Shown one piece after another: positions 1-7,906 of a stretch of 64,000 nucleotides of DNA (positions are counted from its first letter, which is position 1; each line of letters starts with the position of its first letter). Origin of the DNA: Companilactobacillus jidongensis (lineage in GTDB: Bacteria; Bacillota; Bacilli; Lactobacillales; Lactobacillaceae); assembly GCF_003946575.1 (NCBI RefSeq), contig NZ_RHOP01000014.1, positions 1-64,000 on the forward strand. Direction: 5' to 3'. The position numbers were made by a program, and so were the translations under genes. The notes beneath the pieces are model-generated. The model ran no database searches. It saw only the letters and a program-made list of their open reading frames with translations, and was not told where the DNA came from.

Positions 1-14
1 TGTGCATAAAAATA

Positions 15-35
15 GGCATCCTCAACGAGGATGCC
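15..35 (-). terminator. Hairpin, probable second terminator read leftward
   Basis: A 9-bp perfect stem (GGCATCCTC/GAGGATGCC) closes on a 3-base loop. Only the minus-strand reading is followed by a U-rich stretch (TATTTTT), so it fits a leftward terminator beyond the one at 78-113. Its gene lies outside the window. Confidence 0.4.
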
Positions 36-77
36 CAAGGCTCAAAATCATTCATCAATACTATTTGACAAAGAACC

Positions 78-113
78 AAAAAATTCCTGATCGTTATCGA
101 TCAGGAATTTTTT
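78..113 (-). terminator. Rho-independent terminator of the terC gene
   Basis: AATTCCTGATCG pairs perfectly with CGATCAGGAATT around a TTAT loop, with A and T runs on the flanks. It sits directly at the terC stop codon, so it ends leftward transcription; its symmetry would let it work in both directions. Confidence 0.8.
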
Positions 114-879
114 AATTGATACCTTTTTTCTTATTGTTAATTTGATGAATTATTAGTGTAACGATAATTGAAACAACTAGTACCGCTACGAATAGCAGGT
201 TTGGTACTTCGATATCGATAGCAGGAATTGACAAGAACAGCTTAACTGAGATGAACAAAATCAAGAAGTAGGCCATCCCTTGCAATTCGGGAACACGATT
301 CATTAGCCCCATGATCATCTCTGCAATACCACGCATAGCTAGAATACCAATCATACCACCGATTAAGACGATTACTGGATTGCTGGAGATAGCCAACGAA
401 GCAAGGACCGAATCGATTGAGAAGACGATGTCCATCAGCTCAATCGAAATAACAACTTGCCAGAATTGGGAAATATGAATATGTTTTTTCCAACCTCTAG
501 GTTCAGGCTTTTCAGTTGGAACTTCAACTTTGCCTTTTTTCCGTCTATCGATGAAGAAGTACTTCAAGAATAGATAGAATAAGTAGCCGGCACCAAGTAC
601 CTTGATCCACCAGAAGTTGATCAAGTAGACACCGATACCAATAACTAGGAATCGGAAGATGTAAGCTCCGAATAGTCCGTAGAATAATGATTTTTCTTGT
701 TCTACTTTGTTAGGTAGTGATTGGGTTTGAGCAGCTAAAACCACTGCGTTGTCGACTGACAAGATACATTCCATAACTACCAAAGATAAAATTACTAACC
801 AATCTTCACCAGATTCAATAACTGTTGCCCAGTTATGAAGGTCGAAGAATGGGCCGTACATGTTCACAAGTGCATTCAA
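112..879 (-). CDS. TerC/YkoY-family integral membrane protein
   Basis: A 255-residue polytopic membrane protein of the TerC family, which is implicated in metal (manganese) export, sometimes for metalation of secreted enzymes. Two copies of the family's acidic transmembrane motif are visible: E37 with S41-x-D43-N, and E147 with D150 and S155-x-D156. A basic cytoplasmic loop (residues about 111-135) separates the two halves. The start is TTG at 879, about 10 bases after GAGGGAG; no ATG with a ribosome site competes, although an ATG at residue 7 is possible. It is transcribed alone. I see no yybP-ykoY manganese riboswitch upstream, although the mntH Mn importer lies 5 kb away. Family assignment is firm; the transported ion is not shown by sequence. 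Confidence 0.85.
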   Translation of the reverse strand: MNALVNMYGPFFDLHNWATVIESGEDWLVILSLVVMECILSVDNAVVLAAQTQSLPNKVEQEKSLFYGLFGAYIFRFLVIGIGVYLINFWWIKVLGAGYLFYLFLKYFFIDRRKKGKVEVPTEKPEPRGWKKHIHISQFWQVVISIELMDIVFSIDSVLASLAISSNPVIVLIGGMIGILAMRGIAEMIMGLMNRVPELQGMAYFLILFISVKLFLSIPAIDIEVPNLLFVAVLVVSIIVTLIIHQINNKKKGIN

Positions 880-1018
880 TCAGAATATGCTCCCTCAAAT
901 TATTTATTTCCCAAATGATACTGGATTTTGTACTTTTTGTATATCTTTATTTACTTTTTATTCTACTAGATATTTCAAAAAATGACTGGTTTTAGATGAT
1001 TAAATTTAATAATATTTT

Positions 1019-1032
1019 TGAAAACGATTTCT
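1019..1032. promoter_or_regulatory. cre-like site (CcpA)
   Basis: TGAAAACGATTTCT matches the cre consensus TGWAANCGNTNWCA at every fixed position except the last. It lies 9 bases upstream of a strong -35 box, a place where CcpA can activate or interfere. Confidence 0.45.
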
Positions 1033-1041
1033 AAATTAATG

Positions 1042-1070
1042 TTGACAAAGGTAAAATAATTGATTACTAT
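1042..1070 (+). promoter_or_regulatory. Sigma-A promoter of the cyclodeaminase-aminotransferase operon
   Basis: TTGACA (1042-1047), a 17-base spacer, then TACTAT (1065-1070). Transcription should begin near 1077, giving an untranslated leader of about 140 bases. Confidence 0.75.
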
Positions 1071-1093
1071 AAACTCAATTATTCGAATATGTT

Positions 1094-1200
1094 TTGGAAT
1101 TTTGTCACCGGATCGAATTCCAATGAAGGTATTTTCCAACAAACCGTAGGTACGACGCGCAAGCGTTATAAGGTTTGTCAGGGAAATACCTTTTTTATTT
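1094..1200 (+). promoter_or_regulatory. Structured 5' leader with terminator-like hairpin (candidate attenuator or riboswitch)
   Basis: First hairpin: TTGGAATT (1094-1101) pairs with AATTCCAA (1116-1123) around a 14-base loop. Second, longer hairpin: a 12-bp outer stem (1126-1137 with 1181-1192), a 7-bp middle stem (ACAAACC with GGTTTGT), a 9-by-5 internal loop, and a top ACGC-GCAA-GCGT stem with a GNRA tetraloop. The outer stem runs into a T-rich stretch that ends only a few bases before the AGGAGG at 1206. An intrinsic terminator between promoter and first gene implies conditional read-through. I do not recognise the class. The GGTACGACGCG segment faintly recalls a T-box, but stem I is missing. 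Confidence 0.6.
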
Positions 1201-1219
1201 TTTCTAGGAGGTATTTTTG

Positions 1220-2269
1220 ATGAGTAAACTGAAGGTATTGAATGCAGAGAGTATTAATAAATTATTGGATATGGGTAGTGTGATCGATGTCGTTGCACAT
1301 GGCTATGGTTCTAAGGAAGATGGCTCAGGTGTTATTTGGCCCATGATCTATTATGAATTTGAAACTGACAAGGCTGATATGGATATTAGGTCAGGTTATT
1401 TGAAGAATCAAGGAGTCTATGGAGCGAAGTTGTTGTCATGGTTCTCAGGTAATAGTAATAATGGTCTGCCGGAATTATCAGGTACAACTATGATCTATGA
1501 TGCCAAAACAGGTTCACCAAAGGGGCTAGTCAACGCGGCAGCCTTAACTGGTTTAAGAACAGGTGCTGCTGGAGCTGTTGGTAGCAAGTATTTGGCAAAC
1601 CCTAAGTCGCACAAGTTATTGATCGTTGGCGCTGGTAATCAAGCCGCCTTTCAAGTTTTAGGTCAAATTAATGTATTACCGGAATTAACCGATGTAAGTA
1701 TTTATGATCCTATCGACAGTGATAATGCTGTCAAATTTGCAGGCAACTTACCGGATATTTTGAATCAAAAAATAATGAATTCAGAAAAAGTAAGTAAAAA
1801 TGTTGCTGAAATTAAAAATAGAATTTCAAAGATAAACTTTTCAGCTGTAAGTAATATTGAAGAGGCAACTAAAGGTGCCGATGTTATTGTTACAGTCACT
1901 CCATCGACCAAACCGATGCTAAAACTTGCTTGGATCACACCAGGTACACACTTGAATACAATTGGTGCTGATATGGAAGGTAAGCAAGAAGTGGATGAAA
2001 ACATTTTTCCTCAAGCCAAAGTATTCGTTGATGATGTAACCCAAGCAACATCAGTTGGTGAAACACAGACTGCTATTAAAAAGAATCTCATTACCAAGTC
2101 TGATGTGACTGAGATTGGAAAATTGGTCAAAGCAAATAAGAAAAATACTGATTTTAGTGGAATTACTATTTTTGACAGTACTGGTATTGCACTGCAAGAT
2201 ATTTCAGCTGCTGGTCTAGCAGTTCAAAGAGCTGATCAATTAAATTTAGGTGAAAGTGTTGATCTATAA
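1220..2269 (+). CDS. Ornithine cyclodeaminase/mu-crystallin family protein
   Basis: 349 residues, the usual length for the ornithine cyclodeaminase family. These are NAD(P)-dependent enzymes acting as cyclodeaminases, ketimine reductases or opine/amino-acid dehydrogenases. A Rossmann motif GAGNQA lies at about 137-142, preceded by the family segment TGLRTGAAGAV (about 110-120); the conserved active-site lysine is probably K70. The start is ATG at 1220, 8 bases after AGGAGG; an upstream TTG at 1217 is too close. An aminotransferase begins 11 bases downstream, so the two enzymes probably share a substrate. The family makes many products and sequence alone does not pick one. The preceding leader suggests premature-termination control. 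Confidence 0.8.
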   Translation: MSKLKVLNAESINKLLDMGSVIDVVAHGYGSKEDGSGVIWPMIYYEFETDKADMDIRSGYLKNQGVYGAKLLSWFSGNSNNGLPELSGTTMIYDAKTGSPKGLVNAAALTGLRTGAAGAVGSKYLANPKSHKLLIVGAGNQAAFQVLGQINVLPELTDVSIYDPIDSDNAVKFAGNLPDILNQKIMNSEKVSKNVAEIKNRISKINFSAVSNIEEATKGADVIVTVTPSTKPMLKLAWITPGTHLNTIGADMEGKQEVDENIFPQAKVFVDDVTQATSVGETQTAIKKNLITKSDVTEIGKLVKANKKNTDFSGITIFDSTGIALQDISAAGLAVQRADQLNLGESVDL

Positions 2270-2280
2270 GGGGGAAAATC

Positions 2281-3405
2281 ATGAAAATTAAAACTTTTGG
2301 CGTTGAACAATGGATGAATGAGTATGAGACTAGAGCTAAGTATAATTTAGGTGAAACTTGTGTTTCGCCAATGTCTATCAATGATCTTTTGAAGTTAGTT
2401 AATTCAAACGAAGCTGACAAGATCATGAATCAAATCCTAAATCTTCGCTTAACTTATGGTGATATTGTCGGAAACGATGATTTAAGAAAGAACATTTCCA
2501 AGTTATACAAAGAAATTGATTTTGAAAATATTGTAACAACGCATGGTGCAATTGGTGCAAATAGTTTGGTATTAACTTCAATTGTGGAACCTGAAGATGA
2601 AGTCGTTGTAGTTAAACCAACATATCAACAGCTTCAGTCAATTCCGGAAACTATTGGTGCAACCGTTAGAACTTTGGATTTGAAACTAGAAAATAATTAT
2701 TTACCTGATATTAAACAATTGAAGTCATTAGTTAATAATAAGACCAAATTAATTATCTTGAATAACCCTGATAATCCTAGTGGTGCTTTGATCCCTAATG
2801 AATTATTGAAGGAGATCGTTGGTATTGCAAAAAGTGTCGATGCTTATGTCTTGTGTGATGAAGTATATCGTCACCTGAATCAGGTTGATGGATACTCAGA
2901 TTCAATCGTAGATCTGTATGACAAAGGTATCTCAACAAGCAGTATGTCCAAAGTATTTTCAATGGCAGGATTACGACTGGGATGGATTGCTACGAGGGAT
3001 GCTGAACTCATGAAGGTTATCTTAAATCAAAGAGATTACAACACTATCAGTAACGGTGTTATCAACGAATTAATCGCTAAATTAACTTTGGAAAATTCAA
3101 AATTGGTTATTGCTCGTAATCGTAAAATTGTTCAACAGAATTTACAAATTTTGGATGATTGGGTAAATTCTCAAGAACATATTTCCTGGGTCAAACCGCA
3201 GGCTGGTACGACCGCCTTGTTACATTATGATTTGGACGTTCCGAGTGAAGAATTTTGTGATAAGTTGATGAATGAAAAAGAGGTTTTGCTTGTTCCCGGT
3301 AAGTGTTTTGATATTGAACACTCATTGCGAATCGGCTATGCCTTCGAAAGTGAAGAATTACAACGTGGATTAGATCAAGTTAGTGAATTTATTAAGAGTC
3401 TATAA
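2281..3405 (+). CDS. PLP-dependent class I/II aminotransferase
   Basis: 374 residues, fold-type I aminotransferase. NNPDNPSG (161-168), DEVYR (193-197) and SSMSKVFSMAGLRLGW around the PLP lysine K224 are the usual landmarks. The N-terminus (FGVEQWMNEYE...ETC) belongs to a subgroup I have seen annotated as capreomycidine-synthase-like or generic aminotransferase; the substrate is unknown. GGGGG lies just upstream of ATG, 11 bases after the cyclodeaminase stop, so the two are cotranscribed. Together they may interconvert an amino acid, its keto acid and a cyclic imine; that is inference from neighbourhood. Confidence 0.8.
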   Translation: MKIKTFGVEQWMNEYETRAKYNLGETCVSPMSINDLLKLVNSNEADKIMNQILNLRLTYGDIVGNDDLRKNISKLYKEIDFENIVTTHGAIGANSLVLTSIVEPEDEVVVVKPTYQQLQSIPETIGATVRTLDLKLENNYLPDIKQLKSLVNNKTKLIILNNPDNPSGALIPNELLKEIVGIAKSVDAYVLCDEVYRHLNQVDGYSDSIVDLYDKGISTSSMSKVFSMAGLRLGWIATRDAELMKVILNQRDYNTISNGVINELIAKLTLENSKLVIARNRKIVQQNLQILDDWVNSQEHISWVKPQAGTTALLHYDLDVPSEEFCDKLMNEKEVLLVPGKCFDIEHSLRIGYAFESEELQRGLDQVSEFIKSL

Positions 3406-3452
3406 AAAGTTTGTAGTGATACCGTGATATAATTAATGACGTTATTTCAAAG

Positions 3453-3486
3453 AAAGACTTGGAGGTTTAAATCTAAGTCTTTTTTG
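3453..3486 (+). terminator. Terminator of the cyclodeaminase-aminotransferase operon
   Basis: AAAGACTTGGA pairs with TCTAAGTCTTT (11 bp, one G-T) around an 8-base loop and is followed by TTT. A TATAAT-like hexamer at 3428-3433 lies just upstream but lacks a good -35. Confidence 0.75.
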
Positions 3487-3565
3487 ATGCTATGTTAAGA
3501 ACAAAATGATACTGGTCATTTTGCCCAACCATAAATAAGCAACTTGATTAAAACTGGAGGTCCAC

Positions 3566-5767
3566 ATGGTAATAAGTAAATCAGAAGATAATTTGGTTGA
3601 CTTGACTCAATCAGTTCATAAACAAATGAGTAATTACAAAGTTCAACAAATCAAAGCAGTTTTAGAGTTGTTGGATGAAGGTAATACTGTGCCGTTTATT
3701 GCTCGTTATCGCAAGGAACGCACTGGTACTTTAGATGAAGTTGCCATTCGTGATATTGAAGATGAAGCACGTCGATTGATGAAGTTAAATCAACGTCGTA
3801 ATGACGTCATTAATTTGATTCAAGAACAGGGCAAGTTAACGCCTGCGTTAAAAAAACAACTTGAAGAAGCAATGGTATTACAAAAGGTGGAAGATTTGTA
3901 TCTTCCATATAAACAAAAAAAGCAGACTAAAGCTAGTATTGCTCGCGAAGCTGGATTAGAACCGTTAGCAAATTGGTTATTAAGTTTTCCATCTGATGGT
4001 TTAAATACCAAAGCAAGCTCTTTTATTAATGTCAGTAAAAACTTATCAGATTTAGAGTCGGTCTGGGCTGGAGTTAATGAAATTTTAGCCGAACTTTTCA
4101 GTGAAAAAGCTAGTTTCCGTGAATGGATAAGAGGATATACTTACCAAAATGGTGAATTGACCAGCAAGGTAAAACGAGGTGCTAAAGAAAAGGATGAGGG
4201 ACAAACTTATGAAACATATTACGATTTTCAGCAATCGTTGAAACAAATCCCTCCATATCGAATCTTAGCTATTAACCGTGGAGAACGTGAAAAAATATTG
4301 ACCGTTGGTATTTCCATCGATACTGATAAAATTTTAAATTTTGGATATTCTCGAATAATTGGTCGTCATCAAGGTCCAGCCGTAGAAAAAGTGAAGATTG
4401 CCTTTGTTGATGCTTACAAACGATTTTTGGGACCGGCTATTGCAAGAGAAATTCGTCGTAAGTTATCTGATCAAGCAAATGAACATGCAATTAAAATTTT
4501 TGGAAATAACTTGTATCATCTTTTGATGGCATCACCATTAAAGGGCAAAGTTGTTATGGGATTTGACCCAGCCTATCGGACCGGCTGTAAGTTAGCAATT
4601 GTTGACGCTAATGGACGATTTTTGACCAAACAAGTGATCTATCCCCACAAACCGGCAAATAAAGAAAAACAAGCTGCAGCTAGTACAGAATTTAAGAAGT
4701 TACTTGAAGATTATCAGGTTGAAATGATTGCTATTGGGAACGGAACCGCCAGTCGAGAATCAGAAGAGTTTGTTAGTGGAATCTTAAAAACTTTAAAACG
4801 TCCGATTTATTATGTGATTGTTAATGAAGCTGGTGCTTCAGTTTATTCAGCAAGCGCCAATGCTCGCTCAGAGTTTGGAAATCTTCATGTTGAAGAACGT
4901 TCAGCAATTAGTATTGGTCGTCGATTGCAGGATCCGTTGGCTGAACTGATAAAGGTTGACCCTAAAGCAATTGGTGTGGGGCAATATCAACATGATGTTC
5001 CTGAAAAAGATCTAGATGAGCAATTAGACCGAGTTGTAGAAACGGCCGTGAATCAAGTAGGAGTTAATGTTAATACAGCAAGCTCAGAATTGTTAACTCA
5101 TATTTCTGGATTAACCTCAACAACTGCAAAAAATATCGTAAAGTTTCGAAATGAAAAGGGTGCTTTCGATAATCGTGAATCTTTAAAACAGGTTCCCCGA
5201 TTAGGTCCTAAGGCTTACCAACAATCAGTTGGATTTTTAAGAATTATTTCTGGAGATGATCCGCTGGACAATACCGACATTCATCCGGAAAGTTATACGG
5301 CCACACGAAAATTATTAAAGGGAATTGAAATGTCTACCGATTTAATTGGTACTACTGAACTTCATCAAAGATTAGCAAAGTTAGATAAACATGAGTGGAC
5401 TCAAAAGTTGAATATTGGAGAGGAAACTCTAACTGATATTATTGAAGGATTGAGTAAACCAGGGCGAGACCTTCGTGATAATATGCCGGCGCCATTGCTC
5501 CGACAAGACGTCTTAAGTATGGCTGATCTTAAGCCAGGAATGGAACTTCAAGGTACGGTTAGAAATGTGATTGATTTTGGTGTATTTGTTGATATTGGAG
5601 TTAAACAAGACGGATTAGTCCATATTTCACAGTTAGCTGACCGATATGTTAGTGATCCCAGTACAATAGTCACAATTGGCGACATTGTGACTGTTTGGGT
5701 ACTGAGTGTCGATGAGACCCGTAATCGTATTCAATTGACGATGCGTGGAAATAGGGTTAATAATTAA
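3566..5767 (+). CDS. tex: Tex-family transcription accessory/RNA-binding protein
   Basis: 733 residues, full length for Tex, a nucleic-acid-binding protein that influences transcription and RNA turnover. Order of domains: helical N-terminus with the typical VPFIARYRKERTGTLDE segment (about 43-60); a YqgF/RNase H-like core beginning VVMGFDPAYRTGCKLAIVD (about 328-346); helix-hairpin-helix segments (NTASSELLTHISGLTSTTA, then PRLGPKAYQQSVGFLRI); and a C-terminal S1 domain (GTVRNVIDFGVFVDIGVKQDG). ATG at 3566 follows CTGGAGG. An 8-bp hairpin with a 6-base loop (3502-3523) lies in its leader. Monocistronic and housekeeping. Confidence 0.95.
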   Translation: MVISKSEDNLVDLTQSVHKQMSNYKVQQIKAVLELLDEGNTVPFIARYRKERTGTLDEVAIRDIEDEARRLMKLNQRRNDVINLIQEQGKLTPALKKQLEEAMVLQKVEDLYLPYKQKKQTKASIAREAGLEPLANWLLSFPSDGLNTKASSFINVSKNLSDLESVWAGVNEILAELFSEKASFREWIRGYTYQNGELTSKVKRGAKEKDEGQTYETYYDFQQSLKQIPPYRILAINRGEREKILTVGISIDTDKILNFGYSRIIGRHQGPAVEKVKIAFVDAYKRFLGPAIAREIRRKLSDQANEHAIKIFGNNLYHLLMASPLKGKVVMGFDPAYRTGCKLAIVDANGRFLTKQVIYPHKPANKEKQAAASTEFKKLLEDYQVEMIAIGNGTASRESEEFVSGILKTLKRPIYYVIVNEAGASVYSASANARSEFGNLHVEERSAISIGRRLQDPLAELIKVDPKAIGVGQYQHDVPEKDLDEQLDRVVETAVNQVGVNVNTASSELLTHISGLTSTTAKNIVKFRNEKGAFDNRESLKQVPRLGPKAYQQSVGFLRIISGDDPLDNTDIHPESYTATRKLLKGIEMSTDLIGTTELHQRLAKLDKHEWTQKLNIGEETLTDIIEGLSKPGRDLRDNMPAPLLRQDVLSMADLKPGMELQGTVRNVIDFGVFVDIGVKQDGLVHISQLADRYVSDPSTIVTIGDIVTVWVLSVDETRNRIQLTMRGNRVNN

Positions 5768-5785
5768 ATTTAGTCATAAGAAGAG

Positions 5786-5835
5786 AAAAAAGAGTTACTG
5801 TCGACTTGAATGATCAAGTGACAGTAACTCTTTTT
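5786..5835. terminator. Bidirectional terminator between tex and mntH
   Basis: A long hairpin: AAAGAGTTACTGTC pairs with GACAGTAACTCTTT, and the loop holds a further ACTTGA/TCAAGT stem. A and T tracts flank it, so it serves both convergent genes. Confidence 0.85.
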
Positions 5836-5838
5836 GAT

Positions 5839-7203
5839 TTAAATAGCTGGTACAAATGTAGTATAGATCAACCAAATGTTTAAAATAGTTAGGATTACAG
5901 CAATACCATAACCAATATACTTAACGTAGTTCTTATTGGCGAAATCACCCATAAGTTCTTTACTACTTGAAAAAGCAATCAATGGAAAAATCGAGAATGG
6001 TAATGCGACACTCAAGAACACTTGTGAGAATGTCAGTAATGATTCTATCTTGGCCTCATTGCCGTGATAAATAATAGCAAAGGCGATAACTGGAAGAATT
6101 GATAACAAACGTGTGATAACACGTCTGACCCAAAGCTTCATCTTCATGTGGACGAAACCTTCCATAACGATCTGACCAGATAGTGTACCAGTGATAGTTG
6201 AGTTTTGTCCTGATGCCAATAGGGCAACCGCAAAGAGTATACTCAAGACCGGACTAGCAACGGCACCGGCGATCTTTGGATCTTGCAAAGCGTTGTATAA
6301 GTCAACAAAACGACCAAGATCACTCTTTGTACCATAGAATAATGCCGCACCAAGAAGTAATAGCAAGGTGTTAACTACGAATGCTAAGGTCAATTGAATG
6401 TTTGAATCCCAAGTTGAAAAACGAACAGCTTGTTTAACACTCTTTTGGTCTTTACGATCGTATTTTCTAGCTTGCGCAATACTCGAATGCAGATATAAGT
6501 TATGCGGCATAACAGTCGCACCAACGATACCTAAGGAAATATAAAGCATACTTTGGTTTTGTAGAATAACTGGATCAGGTACAAAACCAATCACCATTTG
6601 ACCCATATTAGGTTGAGCCAAGATAACTTCATACATAAATACTGCCAAAATAACTAAGATCAGTGCAGCAACAATGGCTTCGATCTTTCTGAATCCAAGC
6701 TTCATCAGAATCAATAATAACAGAACATCGAAGGCGGTAATTAGAACACCCCAGAGTATTGGTATATTGAAGAGAAGTTTTAAGGCGATGGCGGAACCAA
6801 TGATTTCCGCAATATCCGTCGCCATGATAGCTAATTCCGTAACTATCCAGAGCATAAAGCCGACTTTTTTAGTCGTTCTATCTCTTGTTAATTGTGCCAA
6901 ATCCCGACCAGTTACAATCCCTAGTTTAGCGGCCATATATTGTAATAACATGGCAATTAAACTAGATATCAAAATGACGGTCAAAAGTTTGTATTTGAAC
7001 TGAGCACCACCAGCGATGGAAGTAACCCAGTTACCAGGATCCATATATCCAACGGCAACCAGTGCACCAGGACCACTATAAGCTAGTAAGGTCTTGAAGA
7101 ATCCGGCATCCTTTGGAATTTCAACGGTATCATTAATTTCTTCTAGCGAAGGACCGTTTGCATAATGGATCAGGCTATCGTGTTTTTGTTTATTTTCACT
7201 CAA
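5839..7203 (-). CDS. mntH: Nramp-family proton-coupled Mn2+/divalent metal importer
   Basis: 454 residues with about eleven membrane segments after a 45-residue cytoplasmic N-terminus. Both metal-binding signatures are intact: DPGN at 55-58 in TM1 and MPHNLYLHS at 232-240 in TM6. MntH brings in manganese, which lactobacilli accumulate heavily as an antioxidant. The gene is alone and shares a terminator with tex. On the minus strand, TGATACTAT just upstream resembles an extended -10, but I cannot identify a clear MntR box. Several lactobacilli carry more than one mntH paralogue, so this may not be the only one. Confidence 0.93.
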   Translation of the reverse strand: MSENKQKHDSLIHYANGPSLEEINDTVEIPKDAGFFKTLLAYSGPGALVAVGYMDPGNWVTSIAGGAQFKYKLLTVILISSLIAMLLQYMAAKLGIVTGRDLAQLTRDRTTKKVGFMLWIVTELAIMATDIAEIIGSAIALKLLFNIPILWGVLITAFDVLLLLILMKLGFRKIEAIVAALILVILAVFMYEVILAQPNMGQMVIGFVPDPVILQNQSMLYISLGIVGATVMPHNLYLHSSIAQARKYDRKDQKSVKQAVRFSTWDSNIQLTLAFVVNTLLLLLGAALFYGTKSDLGRFVDLYNALQDPKIAGAVASPVLSILFAVALLASGQNSTITGTLSGQIVMEGFVHMKMKLWVRRVITRLLSILPVIAFAIIYHGNEAKIESLLTFSQVFLSVALPFSIFPLIAFSSSKELMGDFANKNYVKYIGYGIAVILTILNIWLIYTTFVPAI

Positions 7204-7390
7204 GCTTGTATCCCCCTTTTTAATCTCTCAACATAGTATCATGTTATGTCCTACTTTTAAACCCTAATAAAAAATAAATTTAGGCTAACTTAACTTATAT
7301 CTATTTATGCAATACTTGATATAAATCAAAGTAAAAATTTGTAAAAACGGCTACACTAACCTACAATTACTTAAAAAGGAATGAGGCTAT

Positions 7391-7858
7391 ATGGACTTAA
7401 TAATAATCATAGTAGACGTAGTATTTTTAGCCGGAGCTGTCTTCAACATCTACTGGCAATCACAAATCGAGATTCGTTCGGTTTATAAGATATCATCTTT
7501 AATCTTCGCTGCATTCATGGGCGGATGGTTAATGGTATCATCTTCAAGTGACTTGCCATATATCATAATGGTAGCTGCTTTTGTTACATTAACTATTATG
7601 AACGGTGTTGGTGGTATTGGTGAGAAGAAGGTTGTAATGAATGGATTCTATTCGGGCGTCTTAGATTACTCCCAAATCGTTCATGTAACGCTGATTCCCA
7701 TTGAGATTCCACAACGTAAACCAAAGGTTGCCGTAATCTTTAATACAAAACGTACACAACAAATACAAATGAGTTTTAATACTTCATATAAGACAGTTCA
7801 AGATTATTTGAGCAATAAGTTGTCTTCTGGAGTACAAGTTGAAGTTGGTCAAATTTAA
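7391..7858 (+). CDS. Small membrane protein of unknown function
   Basis: 155 residues. The first half contains three hydrophobic segments (about 2-18, 32-50, 55-70). The second half (from about 85) is a predicted cytoplasmic beta-rich domain with several V/I-rich strands (VHVTLIPIEIP, PKVAVIFNTKR). The ATG at 7391 follows AAGGAATGAGG. It stands alone, divergent from mntH and convergent with the ABC exporter. I do not recognise a named family and propose no function. Confidence 0.7.
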   Translation: MDLIIIIVDVVFLAGAVFNIYWQSQIEIRSVYKISSLIFAAFMGGWLMVSSSSDLPYIIMVAAFVTLTIMNGVGGIGEKKVVMNGFYSGVLDYSQIVHVTLIPIEIPQRKPKVAVIFNTKRTQQIQMSFNTSYKTVQDYLSNKLSSGVQVEVGQI

Positions 7859-7866
7859 TAGGTAAG

Positions 7867-7906
7867 AAAAAATGAACCTGGATTTTAAAATCCAGGTTCA
7901 TTTTTT
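7867..7906. terminator. Bidirectional terminator (perfect 40-bp palindrome)
   Basis: TGAACCTGGATTTT is followed directly by its exact reverse complement, with A6 and T6 tails. It serves the 155-residue membrane protein and the convergent exporter permease, whose stop codon overlaps its edge. Confidence 0.85.

Noticed and set aside
880-1018. yybP-ykoY Mn riboswitch before terC
   Set aside because: No conserved riboswitch core; the region is AT-rich with only weak promoter-like boxes.
1141-1165. T-box-like GGTACGACGCG in the leader
   Set aside because: The full T-box core and stem I specifier region are absent and the leader is too short; kept only as an unclassified attenuator.
3428-3433. 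TATAAT after the aminotransferase gene
   Set aside because: No -35 at correct spacing and a terminator follows at once; probably chance in AT-rich DNA.
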